This document shows positions 62,441-64,000 of a stretch of DNA of 64,000 nucleotides, piece by piece (the stretch's first letter is position 1; each line of letters starts with the position of its first letter). This DNA comes from Rhodovibrio salinarum DSM 9154 (lineage in GTDB: Bacteria > Pseudomonadota > Alphaproteobacteria > Kiloniellales > Rhodovibrionaceae): contig NZ_KI911559.1 in assembly GCF_000515255.1 (NCBI RefSeq), positions 3,102,258 through 3,166,257 of the forward strand. Direction: 5' to 3'. Position numbers and translations under genes: made by a program. The notes beneath the pieces are model-generated. The model did no database searches and had not been told where the DNA came from. It worked only from the letters and a program-made list of their open reading frames with translations.

Positions 62441-62757
62441 GGCCGTCGCCCCTTCCCTTGTGGTGCGTTTACCGGGCGCGATACGGGCCTCCCTCGCCCT
62501 CTCGTTTTGGTCGCCCATCGACGCAGCCGACGCAACCCCACGCGGGTAAGGCCAGGGACCGTGAGCGTCAACGGCGCCTGACGCATTGAAACACAGAAGG
62601 TCGCACCGCCATTAAAACTTTTGTCGGGGGATATGTAAACCAGGCTGTACGTCTAGTTTGATTGACACCTGCGTCGGACGGTCGGTAGACTTCTCCCTAT
62701 AGGGTCGCGGGTCGTTCTCGGAGCGAGCGACCGTGCGACCAGGAGGTGGAGGACCCG
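62441..62757. other. Divergent regulatory region ppaA / bchF
   Basis: 317 bases with the bchF promoter (62650-62691) and presumably the ppaA promoter. If ppaA starts at 62518, 78 bases of it are coding. No other gene was seen. Confidence 0.4.
62650..62691 (+). promoter_or_regulatory. bchF promoter with a degenerate PpsR site
   Basis: TTGACA (62662-62667) and TAGACT (62686-62691) are 18 bases apart. CGT-N12-ACA with GTC and GAC inner bases (62650-62667) overlaps the -35 and differs from the PpsR core by one base. Predicted start near 62698, about 60 bases before the ATG. Confidence 0.5.

Positions 62758-64000
<1,243 letters not shown>

Overview
The window looks like a chromosomal segment of a halophilic purple (bacteriochlorophyll a) alphaproteobacterium of the Rhodospirillales, most like Rhodovibrio. 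The reasons are uniformly high G+C, alphaproteobacterial gene orders (perM-hdaA beside purMN; fabD-fabG-acpP-fabF-mltG with yicC-gmk; rpsF-rpsR-rplI), a photosynthesis gene cluster at the right end, a Tat-exported HiPIP beside it, and osmolyte-related genes (choline sulfatase, an EctA-like acetyltransferase). The genus is inference. No CRISPR array, insertion sequence, prophage or rRNA operon was seen.

Layout. 1-8361: the 3' end of a SixA-like phosphatase, a CYTH-CHAD protein, a divergent SDR, hdaA, a PerM/AI-2E-type permease and a DUF2066 lipo/periplasmic-type protein on the minus strand, back to back with purM-purN and a small aa3-oxidase subunit IV. 8400-16240: ndk, an ABC-F ATPase, a cupin, a DMT exporter divergent from an AraC regulator, choline sulfatase, a DUF442 protein and holC. 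16270-23900: a CBS-histidine kinase, pepA, then surA-pdxA-rsmA and a ThrE-type exporter; the lptF/lptG/lptD genes often found between pepA and surA are absent. 24029-26241: a polar amino-acid ABC importer in which the second permease and the binding protein share one continuous frame, probably through a one-base frameshift, with no ATPase nearby. 26587-33673: gmk, yicC, a reversed SDR, mltG and the fatty-acid synthesis genes fabF-acpP-fabG-fabD. 34038-35460: ribosomal operon S6-S18-L9. 35557-42827: a PhoH-type ATPase, small hypotheticals, an RNA methyltransferase, tRNA-Tyr, an M14 carboxypeptidase, a BigR/SqrR-type ArsR regulator with a visible promoter and operator candidate, and rho. 42924-48273: a complete HAAT (Liv-type) importer. 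48670-55446: an orphan EctA homologue, YqaA, a two-component gene cluster, a transglutaminase and a secreted cyclophilin.

55870-64000 is the photosynthesis block. HiPIP lies next to bchP; bchG, a pucC/BCD-family gene and bchP form a minus-strand operon joined by two TGATG overlaps; ppaA(aerR)-ppsR lie upstream on the same strand; bchF-bchN run away on the plus strand and bchN leaves the window. The bchG promoter carries three evenly spaced TGTCA/TGACA half-sites of the PpsR type and sits so close to the ATG that the mRNA may be leaderless. PpsR and PpaA presumably control these promoters in response to oxygen and light.

The most distinctive observations are the frame-fused permease/binding protein, the phased PpsR half-sites with a possible leaderless bchG, the EctA-like protein with a C-terminal extension and no ectB/ectC, the SDR whose catalytic Tyr and Lys are replaced, a possible ATA start for purM, and the BigR-type regulator with its operator candidate. 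Nothing here is clearly a wholly new multi-gene system.
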